A DNA stretch of 64,000 nt. Origin: Salinibacter grassmerensis. GTDB lineage: Bacteria > Bacteroidota > Rhodothermia > Rhodothermales > Salinibacteraceae. The notes below the pieces were generated by a model, which was given only the letters and a program-made list of their open reading frames with translations, had not been told where the DNA came from and searched no databases. Made by a program: the position numbers and the translations under genes. Where the stretch lies: assembly GCF_947077765.1 (NCBI RefSeq), contig NZ_CAMTTF010000009.1, forward strand, positions 47,918 through 111,917, given 5' to 3'. Of the stretch, positions 1 to 8,875 are shown piece after piece (the stretch's first letter is position 1; the number at the start of each line of letters is the position of its first letter).

Positions 1-1
1 C

Positions 2-181
2 TCACTGCCGTTCTTTTGGGTGGAGGTCGGCAGGGGACTCTGCAAGATCGTAAGCTTCGGGGCTGGGGCCCTGCTCGGGTTCTCGGCCGTCCTTGTCGTG
101 ACCGGACGGTTCCTCTGGAACTCGAGAACCGAGTGGACCAGCACATCTCGACAGCGTTCGCGTGGGGTTTATGGACACTAA
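2..181 (+). CDS. 3' end of a possible membrane protein gene (5' end outside the window)
   Basis: An open frame enters from the left edge and stops with TAA after 59 codons. It encodes a hydrophobic stretch of about 20 residues (around residues 19-40, rich in G, A, L and V, ending GRFLW) and then a short basic tail, as at the C-terminus of an inner-membrane protein. The first 42 codons have mostly G or C in the third position, as real genes here do. Its stop codon overlaps the stop codon of the convergent M1 peptidase gene (TAG at 178-180, minus strand). The family cannot be named from so little, and a chance open frame is possible. Confidence 0.42.
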   Translation, partial: SLPFFWVEVGRGLCKIVSFGAGALLGFSAVLVVTGRFLWNSRTEWTSTSRQRSRGVYGH

Positions 182-1836
182 CGCCTCTTTAGGATCCATC
201 CCTTCGGATCCACCTGCACATCCGCCCCCGCCGGAATTGGGACCTGCGCCTCTCCCCCGGTCATTGCCACCCGCCGGGTCGAATCCTGGACACGGACTGG
301 CACCGGCACCTCGAACGACACGTCCCCCGTGTTCGTCCACTTTAGGGTGAGGGTCCCGTCCGAACGCTCCGTCTGAAGAACCGGCAGGGACGCCTGGTAC
401 AGATAGACCTCGAAGAACGCGTTCAGGGATCGGTCTGTCACGGCCTCCGCCGTCTCGATGAAGTCCCGCGTGGTAACCTGGCGAAACGATGCCTCGCCAG
501 CCCCCCCGGTACCCTCCGGATACGCAAACCGTCGCAGGAGGGTACGCACCGCATCCTCTCCCACCATGTACCGGAGCGTGTGGAGCAGCATCGCGCCCCG
601 AAAATACACGTCGCGGTGATAGATTGACTCGGCGGTCGTGGCCTCGGTTTGTGCAATCACCGTCCTTCCAGCCACCCGTTCCCGGAAGTAGTCCGTCACG
701 TCGTGGTAGGCACGGTCCCCTTCGAGATGCTCTGCGTAGAGGGCTTCAAGATAGGTGGCTGGTCCCTCATGAAGCCAGAAGTCCTTCCAGTCCCGGACGG
801 TCACGAGGTTGCCGTACCACTCGTGCGCGAGTTCATGGAAGTGAAGCGCGTCGAACGGGGCCTCGTACCCGAGGCCGCCGTCGCCAAAGTCGTGCCCGTA
901 GGCGATGAGCGACTGGTGCTCCATCCCCAGAAAGGGCGCCTGCGCAACGCCGTATTTATCGGCCCGAGGAGGGTACGGGCCCAGCGTTTCCTCCAGAAAC
1001 TGCACCTGATTGAGAAAGTCCGGGAGAGCACGGGCACCCCGGGCCGAATCCGACGGGAGAACGTAGGCCGACACCGGCACGGCATCGCCGCTGGTGCTGG
1101 CGTAAGTGGTGTCGAGACGCACGTACGGCGCCGCGTTCAGGGCGACATTGTACGTGTTGATTGGCGTGGACACGTGCCATCGGTAGGTCTCCGTCGAGTC
1201 TGAGGCCTGCTCCACCGAGCAGAGGTGTCCATTGGAGGCAGCGGTGAGCGAGTCGGGCACCGTAAACGCGATGTCCATCGAGTCCGGCTCATCGGAGGGA
1301 TGGTCCTTCACCGGCCACCACAAATCGGCCCCCTCCGTCTGGCATGAGGTCGCAATCCATGGCGCACCTGTGGAGGTTTCCTCCCACGTCAGGCCGCCGT
1401 CCCACGGCGGGTTCGGGGCGACGCGGGGACGTCCCTCGTATGCCACCCGTGCGTGGAGGGTATCGCCGGGGGCATACAACCGGCTCAGGTCGATCCAGAG
1501 TTCGTTCCGGCCGTCTTTCCGCTCCACAGAACGACGGGTGTCCCGCTCCCGGATCTCCCAGGCCTGCCGCACGGACAAGCGGCGATCAAGATTGAGGACC
1601 AGGACCTCTAGCGGCTCTTCGACGACGGCCCGCACATCAACCGTCCCCTCGATCCGCTTGCGGCCCGGGTCCACCGTGACGTCCAAGTCGTAGTGAAACA
1701 CGTCGTAGGCCGCCTGCTCGGGAAGCAGCGGGCCGCCGGAGTCCTGCGCCGAGGTGGGAGAGCATCCCCCAAGCCCCGCAAAGAGTAGGAGCAGCGTGAG
1801 GAACCGGGCGGTACGGCGATAGGCCATTGGAGACAT
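178..1836 (-). CDS. M1 family zinc metallopeptidase, predicted lipoprotein
   Basis: About 552 residues, a gluzincin aminopeptidase that removes N-terminal residues from peptides. The N-terminus has a lipoprotein signal with a lipobox ending L-G-G-C, so the enzyme should be anchored at the cell envelope, facing the periplasm or exterior. The zinc site is visible: HELAH with the first His near residue 334 and the third ligand Glu in LHEGPATY about 18 residues further. The exopeptidase GxMEN motif appears as G-M-E-H. A longer frame reaches 1920, but it would place 28 residues before the signal peptide and run into the next gene. ATG at 1836 was chosen; ATG at 1827 is equally possible. The protein is shorter than PepN (about 870 residues) and lacks its large C-terminal domain. 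Confidence 0.9.
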   Translation of the reverse strand: MSPMAYRRTARFLTLLLLFAGLGGCSPTSAQDSGGPLLPEQAAYDVFHYDLDVTVDPGRKRIEGTVDVRAVVEEPLEVLVLNLDRRLSVRQAWEIRERDTRRSVERKDGRNELWIDLSRLYAPGDTLHARVAYEGRPRVAPNPPWDGGLTWEETSTGAPWIATSCQTEGADLWWPVKDHPSDEPDSMDIAFTVPDSLTAASNGHLCSVEQASDSTETYRWHVSTPINTYNVALNAAPYVRLDTTYASTSGDAVPVSAYVLPSDSARGARALPDFLNQVQFLEETLGPYPPRADKYGVAQAPFLGMEHQSLIAYGHDFGDGGLGYEAPFDALHFHELAHEWYGNLVTVRDWKDFWLHEGPATYLEALYAEHLEGDRAYHDVTDYFRERVAGRTVIAQTEATTAESIYHRDVYFRGAMLLHTLRYMVGEDAVRTLLRRFAYPEGTGGAGEASFRQVTTRDFIETAEAVTDRSLNAFFEVYLYQASLPVLQTERSDGTLTLKWTNTGDVSFEVPVPVRVQDSTRRVAMTGGEAQVPIPAGADVQVDPKGWILKRR

Positions 1837-1883
1837 AAACAGAGATGAGAAAGCTCGCCCACCGTCGCTGATCCAGCCGCCGC

Positions 1884-2435
1884 TCATCGACCGGCCAAGA
1901 AGATCTCCGTGTACGCCCACACGCTGCCCAGGGCGAACCCGCAGGCACTCCCCACAAGCCCAACGAGGAGAAAATCGAGCAGAAAGAGCCCAGTCCCGTG
2001 CATCGTGAGCGGGTCGTACAAGAACACCGACGCGGTGAGGACCGCGCAGACCGGAATGGTAATTTTGTTCTTCTGGCGAATGAGGCGATACTCGCCGGAG
2101 AGCCCCTGAACCCGATCGACGATATCTTTACTCACCCGCACCTTCTCCGCATTACGCCAACGCTCGGCGTATGACCGTCGCCGACCCCGCCCGCCTCCCC
2201 CGTCGTCGTCCGACGCGTCTTCGTTGCGGGCGCCCCGCGACCAACGCTTGTCCTCCGAATCGCTCAGGGTCTCGAAGGCCTCCCGAACCCGCAAAAACTC
2301 GCGCTGGGCCGCCTCCTTTTCCCCTTCGTCGGCCTGGTCGGGGTGGCACTCCAGCGCGCGCTGGCGGAACGCGTGCTTAATTTCCTCCTGGGACGCTCCC
2401 GGATTGATCCCTAAAATGTCGTGGTACGTGCTCAT
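1884..2435 (-). CDS. membrane-anchored J-domain protein
   Basis: 183 residues. Residues 2-70 form a DnaJ-type J domain: Y-H-D-I-L-G at the start of helix I and the essential HPD at residues 31-33, so it should stimulate an Hsp70 (DnaK) ATPase. A charged Gly/Arg/Asp-rich linker follows, then two hydrophobic segments in the C-terminal 60 residues that look like a membrane hairpin. There is no zinc-finger or substrate-binding domain, so it is not canonical DnaJ but a membrane-tethered co-chaperone. ATG at 2435 is chosen because the J domain starts there. It lies about 90 bp downstream of mutS on the same strand and may be cotranscribed with it. The substrate is unknown. Confidence 0.85.
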   Translation of the reverse strand: MSTYHDILGINPGASQEEIKHAFRQRALECHPDQADEGEKEAAQREFLRVREAFETLSDSEDKRWSRGARNEDASDDDGGGGRGRRRSYAERWRNAEKVRVSKDIVDRVQGLSGEYRLIRQKNKITIPVCAVLTASVFLYDPLTMHGTGLFLLDFLLVGLVGSACGFALGSVWAYTEIFLAGR

Positions 2436-2522
2436 AGCGCCACGCAACCGGCTGCAACGGACAGGGCTCATGTACCCTTCGCATTTATCGAACCCGTCCG
2501 CGGATCGTCTGTTGCGGCGCGA

Positions 2523-5234
2523 TCAGTCCACCAGCTTCTCCTTCATCTCCGCCAGCTTCATGAGCGCTTCCACTGGGGTCATCCGGTTCGGGTCAACCTC
2601 GCCGAGCATCTCCTTGATCTCTTCCGCGGCCGGGTCCGGCTGCCCGAAGAGGTGCATCTGATTGGCCTGACTGTCCTCCAGGTCCGACACCGCCTCGGCC
2701 TCGCCCTTCTTGGCGCGCACACCGTCCCCCGACGGCGGGTCCTCCGAAGTCGACCCGTCCGCCTCGTCGGCCCCCACCTCCAGATGCTGGCTCTCCAGGT
2801 TCTGAAGGACCTCCCGAGCCCGGGCAATCACCGCATCTGGCAGGCCGGCCATCTTCGCCACCTCGATGCCATAGGAGTGATCCGCGCCCCCCGGAATAAG
2901 CTTGCGGAGGAAGACGATCTCGCCCTCGTGCTCGCTCACCTGAATGCGGTAGTTGTGCACCCGCTCCAGGCGGTCGGCCATGGCGTTGAGTTCGTGGTAG
3001 TGCGTGGCGAAGAGGGTTCGCGCCGCCACCTCGGGCCGCTCGTGCAGGTATTCTACGATCGCCCACGCAATCGACAGACCGTCGAACGTAGACGTGCCGC
3101 GCCCGACCTCGTCGAACAGGATGAGAGACCGGGCCGTGGCGTTGTTGAGGATATTGGCCGCCTCGTTCATCTCGACGAGGAACGTGCTCTCCCCCGCCGC
3201 GAGGTTGTCCGACGCCCCGACGCGGGTAAAGATGCGGTCCACCACCCCAATCTCCGCCGCATCAGCGGGGACGAACGAGCCCACCTGCGCGAGCAGCACG
3301 ATGAGCCCGACCTGCCGCAGGGCGACACTCTTCCCGGCCATGTTGGGCCCGGTGATGATGAGAACCTGCTCGTCGTCGGGGTCGAGGTACATGTCGTTCG
3401 GGATGAACGGGTCGCCCGGCGGGAGCGTCTGCTCCACCACCGGATGGCGCCCCTCCTCGATGTCGATCGCCAGCCCGTCGTCCACCGACGGCCGCGTGTA
3501 CCCGTGCTGCTCGGCCACCTCGGCCAGGCCCGCAAAGCAGTCAAGGTGCGCCAGCAGCTCGGCATTCTCCTGCAAGATGCCCGTCTGCTGGGCGATTTGG
3601 TCTCGGAGCTCGTTGAACAGCTCCTGCTCCAATGTCTCGATTTTTTCCTCCGCCGTCAGGATCTTCTCCTCCATCTCTTTCAGCTCCGGCGTCACGTACC
3701 GCTCGGAGTCCACGAGCGTCTGCTTGCGAATGTAGTCCTCGGGCACCTTGTCGGCGTGGGTGTTGGTGACCTCGATGTAGTATCCGAAGACCTTGTTGAA
3801 CCCGACCTTGAGGGACGGGATGTCGGTCCGCTCGCTCTCGTCTTTTTCGAGGTTGGCCACCCAGTCCTTGCCCTCCTGCGCGATGGTGCGCAGCTCATCG
3901 AGCTCTTCAGAGTAGCCGTCGCGGATGAGCCCCCCCTCACTGATTTTCGCAGGGGGGTCGTCCACGAGGGCACTCTGGATCTGATCGACCATCTCGGGGC
4001 AGGGGCTCAGGTCCGCCTCGATGGCGCCGAGGGCGTCCGAGTCGGCGTCGCCGAGCAGCCCGAGCACATTCGGGAGGCGGCGGAGCGTGCGCTTGATCGC
4101 AATGAGGTCGCCGGGCGCGGCGCGGCTCGTGGCCACCTTCCCCGCCAGCCGCTCTAGGTCGCCCATCTGGTTCAGCTCCTCGCGGAGGGCATCCCGCAGG
4201 TCCCGGTCGTCAACGAAGGCCTCTACGGCGTCGAGGCGGTGCCGGATGCGGCCCACGTCGCGGAGGGGCCGCACCAACCAGGCGCGGAGGCGGCGCCCGC
4301 CCATCGGGGTTTCCGTCTCGTCGAGGATGCTCACGAGGGTCCCCTCGTGCCCGTCGTCTTGGATGGACTGGACGAGCTCCAGGTTGCGCTTCGTCTCCGG
4401 GTCGAGCGCGATGTGCTCGTCCTTCGAGTAGCGCTTGATCTTGCGGACGTGCGGCAACGTGCCCTTCTGCGTCTCGCCCAGATAGTAGAGCGCCGCGCCC
4501 GACGCCACCACGCCCAGGTCCATGTCGTCCACCCCGAACCCCTTCAGCGAGTGGGTCTCGAAGTGCTCCAGGAGCGTCTGGTACGCGAAATCGTACTTGA
4601 AGACCCAGTCCTCCTGCTTGGTGACGGTGAACGGCACTTCTCGGAGGTGTTGCTGCAGGCGCTCCTTCTTGCGCTTGTCCACGATCACCTCCGACGGGGC
4701 CACCGTCTGGATGAGGTCCTGCAGCTGGTCGAGGCCGGCCTCGGTGACGCTGAACTCACCCGTGGTGGCGTCGATGAAGGAAAACCCGATGCGGTCCTTG
4801 TCCCGACCGGTGCCGAAGTGGAGGGCAGCCAGGAAATTGGACTGCTTCGGGTTGAGCAGCTGGTCGTGGAACGAGACGCCCGGCGTCACCACCTCCACCA
4901 CGTCCCGGTCCACGACCTTTCCGCTCGAGTCATCGGCGTCCTCCACCTGTTCGCAGATGGCCACGCGAAGACCGGACCGGATGAGCTTGGGCAGGTGGCT
5001 GTCGAGGGCGTGGTGCGGGAAGCCCGCCATCGGGACGTCGTCCGCGTCGCCGTTGTTGCGCTCGGTGAGGGTGATCCCGAGAAGCCGACTCACCGTCTTC
5101 GCGTCGTCGTCGAACGACTCGTAGAAGTCGCCCATGCGGAACAGCAGGATCGCCTTCGGGTGGCGCTCCTTGATCTTGTAGTACTGCCGCATGAGGGGCG
5201 TGCGCCCACGCTGCTGGGTGCTGGACTGAGCCAT
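2523..5234 (-). CDS. mutS: DNA mismatch repair protein MutS
   Basis: 903 residues, full length for MutS1. It recognises base mismatches and small loops and recruits MutL in an ATP-dependent way. The N-terminal domain has the mismatch-wedging Phe-x-Glu in GDFYESF (about residues 32-38). The C-terminal ABC ATPase has Walker A GPNMAGKS at 629-636 and the Walker B Asp-Glu at 708-709, followed by GRGTSTFDG. An acidic, low-complexity insert near residues 810-850 precedes a beta-clamp-binding motif (QMHLF). The start at 5234 agrees with the conserved N-terminus (TPLMRQYYKIK). J-domain protein genes lie on both sides on the same strand, with 212 bp upstream and 87 bp downstream. Confidence 0.98.
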   Translation of the reverse strand: MAQSSTQQRGRTPLMRQYYKIKERHPKAILLFRMGDFYESFDDDAKTVSRLLGITLTERNNGDADDVPMAGFPHHALDSHLPKLIRSGLRVAICEQVEDADDSSGKVVDRDVVEVVTPGVSFHDQLLNPKQSNFLAALHFGTGRDKDRIGFSFIDATTGEFSVTEAGLDQLQDLIQTVAPSEVIVDKRKKERLQQHLREVPFTVTKQEDWVFKYDFAYQTLLEHFETHSLKGFGVDDMDLGVVASGAALYYLGETQKGTLPHVRKIKRYSKDEHIALDPETKRNLELVQSIQDDGHEGTLVSILDETETPMGGRRLRAWLVRPLRDVGRIRHRLDAVEAFVDDRDLRDALREELNQMGDLERLAGKVATSRAAPGDLIAIKRTLRRLPNVLGLLGDADSDALGAIEADLSPCPEMVDQIQSALVDDPPAKISEGGLIRDGYSEELDELRTIAQEGKDWVANLEKDESERTDIPSLKVGFNKVFGYYIEVTNTHADKVPEDYIRKQTLVDSERYVTPELKEMEEKILTAEEKIETLEQELFNELRDQIAQQTGILQENAELLAHLDCFAGLAEVAEQHGYTRPSVDDGLAIDIEEGRHPVVEQTLPPGDPFIPNDMYLDPDDEQVLIITGPNMAGKSVALRQVGLIVLLAQVGSFVPADAAEIGVVDRIFTRVGASDNLAAGESTFLVEMNEAANILNNATARSLILFDEVGRGTSTFDGLSIAWAIVEYLHERPEVAARTLFATHYHELNAMADRLERVHNYRIQVSEHEGEIVFLRKLIPGGADHSYGIEVAKMAGLPDAVIARAREVLQNLESQHLEVGADEADGSTSEDPPSGDGVRAKKGEAEAVSDLEDSQANQMHLFGQPDPAAEEIKEMLGEVDPNRMTPVEALMKLAEMKEKLVD

Positions 5235-5446
5235 GAAGGTCCGGGATCAACACAATGAGTTCGAGAGGAGGGCCTCCGCCCCGCGACGAGGGGCAGCGCC
5301 TGCAGAACCACAAGGACAGCCGTTTAGGGAGAAGGCCAGTCGCCCCCCACTCGTCGCGCCTTGATGGTTTGCATCGACACAACGTAGCCGTCCACGCCCC
5401 AAATCACAACGGGCCAGCCGGGGGCGCGCCGATCCTTCGCAGCTTT

Positions 5447-6136
5447 TCAGACGCGGGTCGCACGCCGGCGTCTGAGCGCTCGCAGGCGCTCGCGCAACAT
5501 GTGCTTGCGGGCCCCGATGGCCGATTCCGGATCGGCGTCGCCGGACGCCGTCACGGCATCGTACGCCTCCGATGCGCGGAGGCGCTCGATCGAGGCTTCA
5601 AGCTCCGAAACCGCCCGCCGCAGGGCCGCCCTCGCGTCGGGCAGTGACGACTCAGGCGGAGCGGCAGGCGCTCGGGGGAAGCCCCATGTCTCCAGGGAGT
5701 CGGCGATAGCGTGCACCGCCGTCGGATCCTCAGCGTCGAACGCCGACTCGAGCGCCCGGAACGTGGCGGCCGCCTCGTCGCGGTAGGCGTCGGCAACCGC
5801 GTCCGGGTGGCACAGCTTCGTGGCCCGGCGGTAGGTGGCTTTCAGGTCCGGCGCCGAACGGGCCGTCTCCGTGGGGCCCTGCCTCCGTTGCTCCTGAAAG
5901 GCGTCGTAGGCCTCCTGGGCATCATGGTAGGCGTTGCGGAGACGGGCGCTCCGCATGCGGGCCTGGGCTGCCTCTTTGAGCCGCTCCATCTGCAGGCGAA
6001 GGACCTCCTCCTGAAGCGGTGCCACCTCCTCTTCGAACCGCGACTGCGCCGCACGGACCGTCTGTTCCAGTTCCGCCTTCTCCTGCAGGCGGCGCGCCAG
6101 CGACCGTCGCAAGGATTGGAGATCAGAACGTGTCAT
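5447..6136 (-). CDS. coiled-coil protein with a J-domain-like core
   Basis: 229 residues. Residues 1-90 and about 160-229 are rich in Arg, Glu, Ala, Leu and Gln with heptad-like spacing, suggesting coiled coils. Between them, residues 97-140 read as helix II, an HPD at 110-112, and helix III of a J domain (L-K-x-x-Y-R-R-A-T-K-L-C-HPD). That makes it a probable Hsp70 co-chaperone with an internal J domain. The J-domain assignment rests on this motif and its helical surroundings alone. The gene lies upstream of mutS on the same strand and diverges from uspA across 150 bp. Its partner and substrate are unknown. Confidence 0.72.
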   Translation of the reverse strand: MTRSDLQSLRRSLARRLQEKAELEQTVRAAQSRFEEEVAPLQEEVLRLQMERLKEAAQARMRSARLRNAYHDAQEAYDAFQEQRRQGPTETARSAPDLKATYRRATKLCHPDAVADAYRDEAAATFRALESAFDAEDPTAVHAIADSLETWGFPRAPAAPPESSLPDARAALRRAVSELEASIERLRASEAYDAVTASGDADPESAIGARKHMLRERLRALRRRRATRV

Positions 6137-6286
6137 GTCTACCGTTGAGGGGTCATGCCGCAGCTTTTGTCTTCGGTGGTTTAATGATACACTACGAGTG
6201 GGAGATCCACCGTTCGCGTCTACGACGGACGCTTCGGAATCTCAGCTACCGCAGTTCGACCTGCCTTTTCACTTCCCCTTCCGCCC

Positions 6287-6709
6287 ATGTACGACGTTCT
6301 CTTGATTCCGGTCGACCTCTCCAGCACCAACGAATCCGTCCTCGACACGGCCCGGGAGCTCGCCACCCCGGACCACACCCGCGTGCTGCTCCACCACGCC
6401 ATCGAAACGCTTCAGGACGAAGAGCCCGGCGAGATGGACGACTTCTACGCGGACCTTCAGCAGGAGGCCGAGAAAAAACTAGGGGCGTGGACGGACAACC
6501 TGGCCGAGGATGGATTCGACGTCGACTCCATGATCACCTACGGGGAGCGCGGCCCCGAAATCACGCGGGTCGCCGGGGAGCACGACGCGGATCTCCTCGT
6601 GATGCGCTCCCACCGGGTCGACCGGGATGACCCGGACAGCCCGGTTGGAACGGTCAGTCACCAGGTTGCCGTCTTTGCTCCGTGCTCCGTTTACCTGGTA
6701 CGTTCTTGA
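6287..6709 (+). CDS. universal stress protein family (UspA-like)
   Basis: 140 residues, one Usp domain. The N-terminus (YDVLLIPVDLSSTNE) is the first beta strand and nucleotide-binding Asp region of the Usp fold. The C-terminal part has LLVMRSHR and a glycine-bearing loop (VGTVSHQVA) before the last strand (CSVYLV). This loop only partly fits the ATP-binding G-2x-G-9x-G-S/T pattern, so ATP binding is uncertain. The protein is acidic. It stands alone, diverging from the coiled-coil J protein and preceded by a pyrimidine-rich leader. Usp proteins act in the cytoplasm in stress survival; no specific role can be read here. Confidence 0.9.
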   Translation: MYDVLLIPVDLSSTNESVLDTARELATPDHTRVLLHHAIETLQDEEPGEMDDFYADLQQEAEKKLGAWTDNLAEDGFDVDSMITYGERGPEITRVAGEHDADLLVMRSHRVDRDDPDSPVGTVSHQVAVFAPCSVYLVRS

Positions 6710-6806
6710 CCCTCCACCACGGGATCGGGTACGCTGGTTCAAACCGGGGCTGCGGGCGGTCCCGCTCGGCGTCAAGCCGATCTTTTGCACAGCCGGCAGG
6801 TCCGAC

Positions 6807-6823
6807 GGGCCTCATGTAGGCCC
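6807..6823. terminator. weak hairpin between convergent genes
   Basis: A 6-bp perfect stem GGGCCT/AGGCCC with a 5-nt loop lies between the convergent uspA and outer-membrane-protein genes. It has no convincing T-tract on either side (only AATTTCTG on the plus side), so a role as terminator is a guess from position. Confidence 0.25.
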
Positions 6824-6881
6824 CAATTTCTGTGCCCTCAATGTTCGCTTTCGCCACCCAACCCGGCATTAAAATCGACTC

Positions 6882-7571
6882 TCAGAGCGCTACGCTCATG
6901 CGTCCCCCGAACCCAACGGTTACCCCATCGACGCCCGTCACACGTCGCCCGGTGAGGAGTGCCTCCACAGTCACCGCCTCGTACGTTAGCCCGTACCGAA
7001 GCTCAGCGGTGACCCCCACATTCGTCCGGTTCGTATTGTCGGTTAGCAAGAGCAGTGGGGTCGTCCGGGATCGATCGAGATAGATGTTGTCGCCCTCTAG
7101 CCCCGCGTCCGTAGTCAATCGTTCGAGAGAGGTGCCCCGATCAACGGCACCAAGGCGCCGGACCTGCTCTCCGCGCTGCACCTGAAGCGTCGGCCCGACC
7201 GACACCCGAAACGACTGATGAAGGGCGCCATCCGACCGGAACGGCCGCCACGCCAGCGCTGGAGTAAAGCTAAATCGGCGTTGATCCGCCCACTCCGTAC
7301 GACTGCCGTATGCCCGCCGGATGTCCCGCTGCATCACCGCGTCCCGCCGGACCCCGACCTGCAGTTCCCACACCTGCGTCAATGCCCAACTGGCGTGCCC
7401 CGCGATGCCCGTGGCGACCGGCGCCCGCTCCATGAACACCGCCTGCACCGACAGGCCCGCGTTCGAGAGACGGACGGGGGAGGAGTCGACCTGGGCCCGA
7501 GCCGGGAGAGCGAACAGGAGAACGCAAAGAATGGCGGCAGTTGTAGGATGTCGCACTGACAGGACTCCCAT
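6882..7571 (-). CDS. secreted protein, probably a small outer-membrane beta-barrel
   Basis: About 229 residues. A signal peptide is clear: a basic start, then a hydrophobic run (AAILCVLLFALPARA) with an Ala-x-Ala cleavage site. The mature part alternates polar and hydrophobic residues in many short stretches separated by turns (for example FRVSVGPTLQVQR and VGVTAELRYGLTY), as in transmembrane beta strands. It lacks the terminal aromatic residue typical of many barrels and ends in SVAL. ATG at 7571 is chosen because it gives a standard signal peptide; the frame stays open to 7766 but adds basic, non-signal residues. The family is not recognised. Confidence 0.7.
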   Translation of the reverse strand: MGVLSVRHPTTAAILCVLLFALPARAQVDSSPVRLSNAGLSVQAVFMERAPVATGIAGHASWALTQVWELQVGVRRDAVMQRDIRRAYGSRTEWADQRRFSFTPALAWRPFRSDGALHQSFRVSVGPTLQVQRGEQVRRLGAVDRGTSLERLTTDAGLEGDNIYLDRSRTTPLLLLTDNTNRTNVGVTAELRYGLTYEAVTVEALLTGRRVTGVDGVTVGFGGRMSVAL

Positions 7572-7792
7572 TTGGGATGAAAAAATACCGCGGGCAAAGG
7601 AGACTTTGGCCAACACATTACGTCCGGTAAACGGTAGTGTCTTGCTTAGCCAGATATTTGACAACACGCAAAGTTCGTCCACGCGGCGTCTCCCTCCGGT
7701 TGGAACGTTCTGTTGACCGGGAGCTTTGAGACGACCGCTGGCATCGGGGCACACCGCGCTGTTCATCGCCTCTCCGAACCACCTCGGGCTAC

Positions 7793-8737
7793 ATGGTCTA
7801 CGGCATCACTGGCAACCCAACCAAGGACGCGCTCTGGGCCCCGTTGGCGAAGCTCGTCACCCGCCTGACGGACGACGACCTTCCGTTTCGGATCCACGAG
7901 CCCATCGCTACCGGCCTCGTAGAGCATGGCCTTGTCGACGAGGACGTGTGTCACGACCACGCCGTGGACGACGTGGCGGAGGCTGGCGACATCGTGCTGT
8001 CGTTCGGCGGAGACGGGACCCTCCTGCGCACCGCCCACCGCACGGGGCCCAACGGCACACCGCTTCTCGGCGTCAACATCGGGCGCCTCGGCTTTCTTGC
8101 CGACATCGAGATCGGGCAAATTCACGACGCGATCGATGCCCTGGAGGCCGGAGACTACCGGACCGAGGAACGACTCGTCCTTCAGGCCGACCTGGAATCC
8201 GGCTCGGGGCTCGACACGGAGTGGGCGCTCAATGAGTTCGTGCTGGACCGGAGCGGGGCCGCCGGGCTCATCGAAATTGAGGTGGCCGTCGACGGCACCC
8301 CGCTGAACACCTACTGGGCCGACGGCCTCATCATCAGCACCCCCACCGGCTCCACCGCGTACTCGCTCTCGACCGGCGGCCCCATCATCACTCCGGGGGT
8401 GGATGCCGTCATCCTGACCCCCATCGCCCCTCACACCCTTACGGTCCGCCCGATTGTTCTCCCGGCCGACGCCACGATTACCTGTCAGGTCCGCGAAAAC
8501 GACCAGCCGTACGTCTTCGCCGCGGACGGGCAGAGCACCATGTTCGACGAGCACAATCTGGAGTTCAGTGTGGAGCGGGCCGACCACACCGTCAACCTCG
8601 TCAAACTTCCCGGCCAACACTTTTTCCACACGTTGCGGTCGAAACTGATGTGGGGCGCGCGCCGTTCAGAGGAGCCAATTGAGAACGGGCAGTCCATCTC
8701 TGCCTCGCGCGACCAGCCCCCGTTGAAGGGGGGATGA
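7793..8737 (+). CDS. nadK: NAD kinase
   Basis: 314 residues. It phosphorylates NAD to NADP using ATP or polyphosphate in the cytoplasm. The diacylglycerol-kinase-like GGDGT motif sits at residues 72-76 (SFGGDGTLLR). The NE-x-x-x-D region (ALNEFVLDR) and the glycine-rich TPTGSTAYSLS loop of the NAD-binding domain follow. The length is slightly above the usual 290 residues because of a short polar C-terminal tail. The start codon has no Shine-Dalgarno sequence. It diverges from the outer-membrane protein gene across 221 bp and is followed by tRNA-Phe. Confidence 0.95.
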   Translation: MVYGITGNPTKDALWAPLAKLVTRLTDDDLPFRIHEPIATGLVEHGLVDEDVCHDHAVDDVAEAGDIVLSFGGDGTLLRTAHRTGPNGTPLLGVNIGRLGFLADIEIGQIHDAIDALEAGDYRTEERLVLQADLESGSGLDTEWALNEFVLDRSGAAGLIEIEVAVDGTPLNTYWADGLIISTPTGSTAYSLSTGGPIITPGVDAVILTPIAPHTLTVRPIVLPADATITCQVRENDQPYVFAADGQSTMFDEHNLEFSVERADHTVNLVKLPGQHFFHTLRSKLMWGARRSEEPIENGQSISASRDQPPLKGG

Positions 8738-8754
8738 AACACCCGGGACGGTCG

Positions 8755-8783
8755 TTGACAAGCGCGGACGGATCCAGTACATT
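8755..8783 (+). promoter_or_regulatory. sigma70-type promoter of tRNA-Phe
   Basis: A perfect -35 hexamer TTGACA at 8755-8760, a 17-bp spacer, and TACATT at 8778-8783 as a -10 element. Initiation about 7 nt further would give a leader of only a few bases before the tRNA at 8798. It is the best consensus-type promoter seen in the window. Confidence 0.75.
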
Positions 8784-8797
8784 CGTGTGTGTTTTGA

Positions 8798-8870
8798 GGT
8801 CAGGTAGCTCAGGTGGTAGAGCAACGGCCTGAAAAGCCGTGTGTCGGCGGTTCGAATCCGCCCCTGACCA
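8798..8870 (+). tRNA. tRNA-Phe (anticodon GAA)
   Basis: A full cloverleaf can be drawn: 7-bp acceptor stem GGTCAGG/CCTGACC, D stem GCTC/GAGC, anticodon stem ACGGC/GCCGT with loop CTGAAAA (anticodon GAA at 8831-8833), and a T arm with GTTCGAATC. The discriminator is A at 8870. The 3' CCA is not encoded (CCC follows), so CCA must be added after transcription. Confidence 0.97.
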
Positions 8871-8875
8871 CCCTC

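Noticed and set aside
2421..4157. Long plus-strand open frame over mutS
   Set aside because: mutS on the minus strand is complete with Walker motifs. The plus product is rich in Arg, His, Leu and Val with no recognisable fold.
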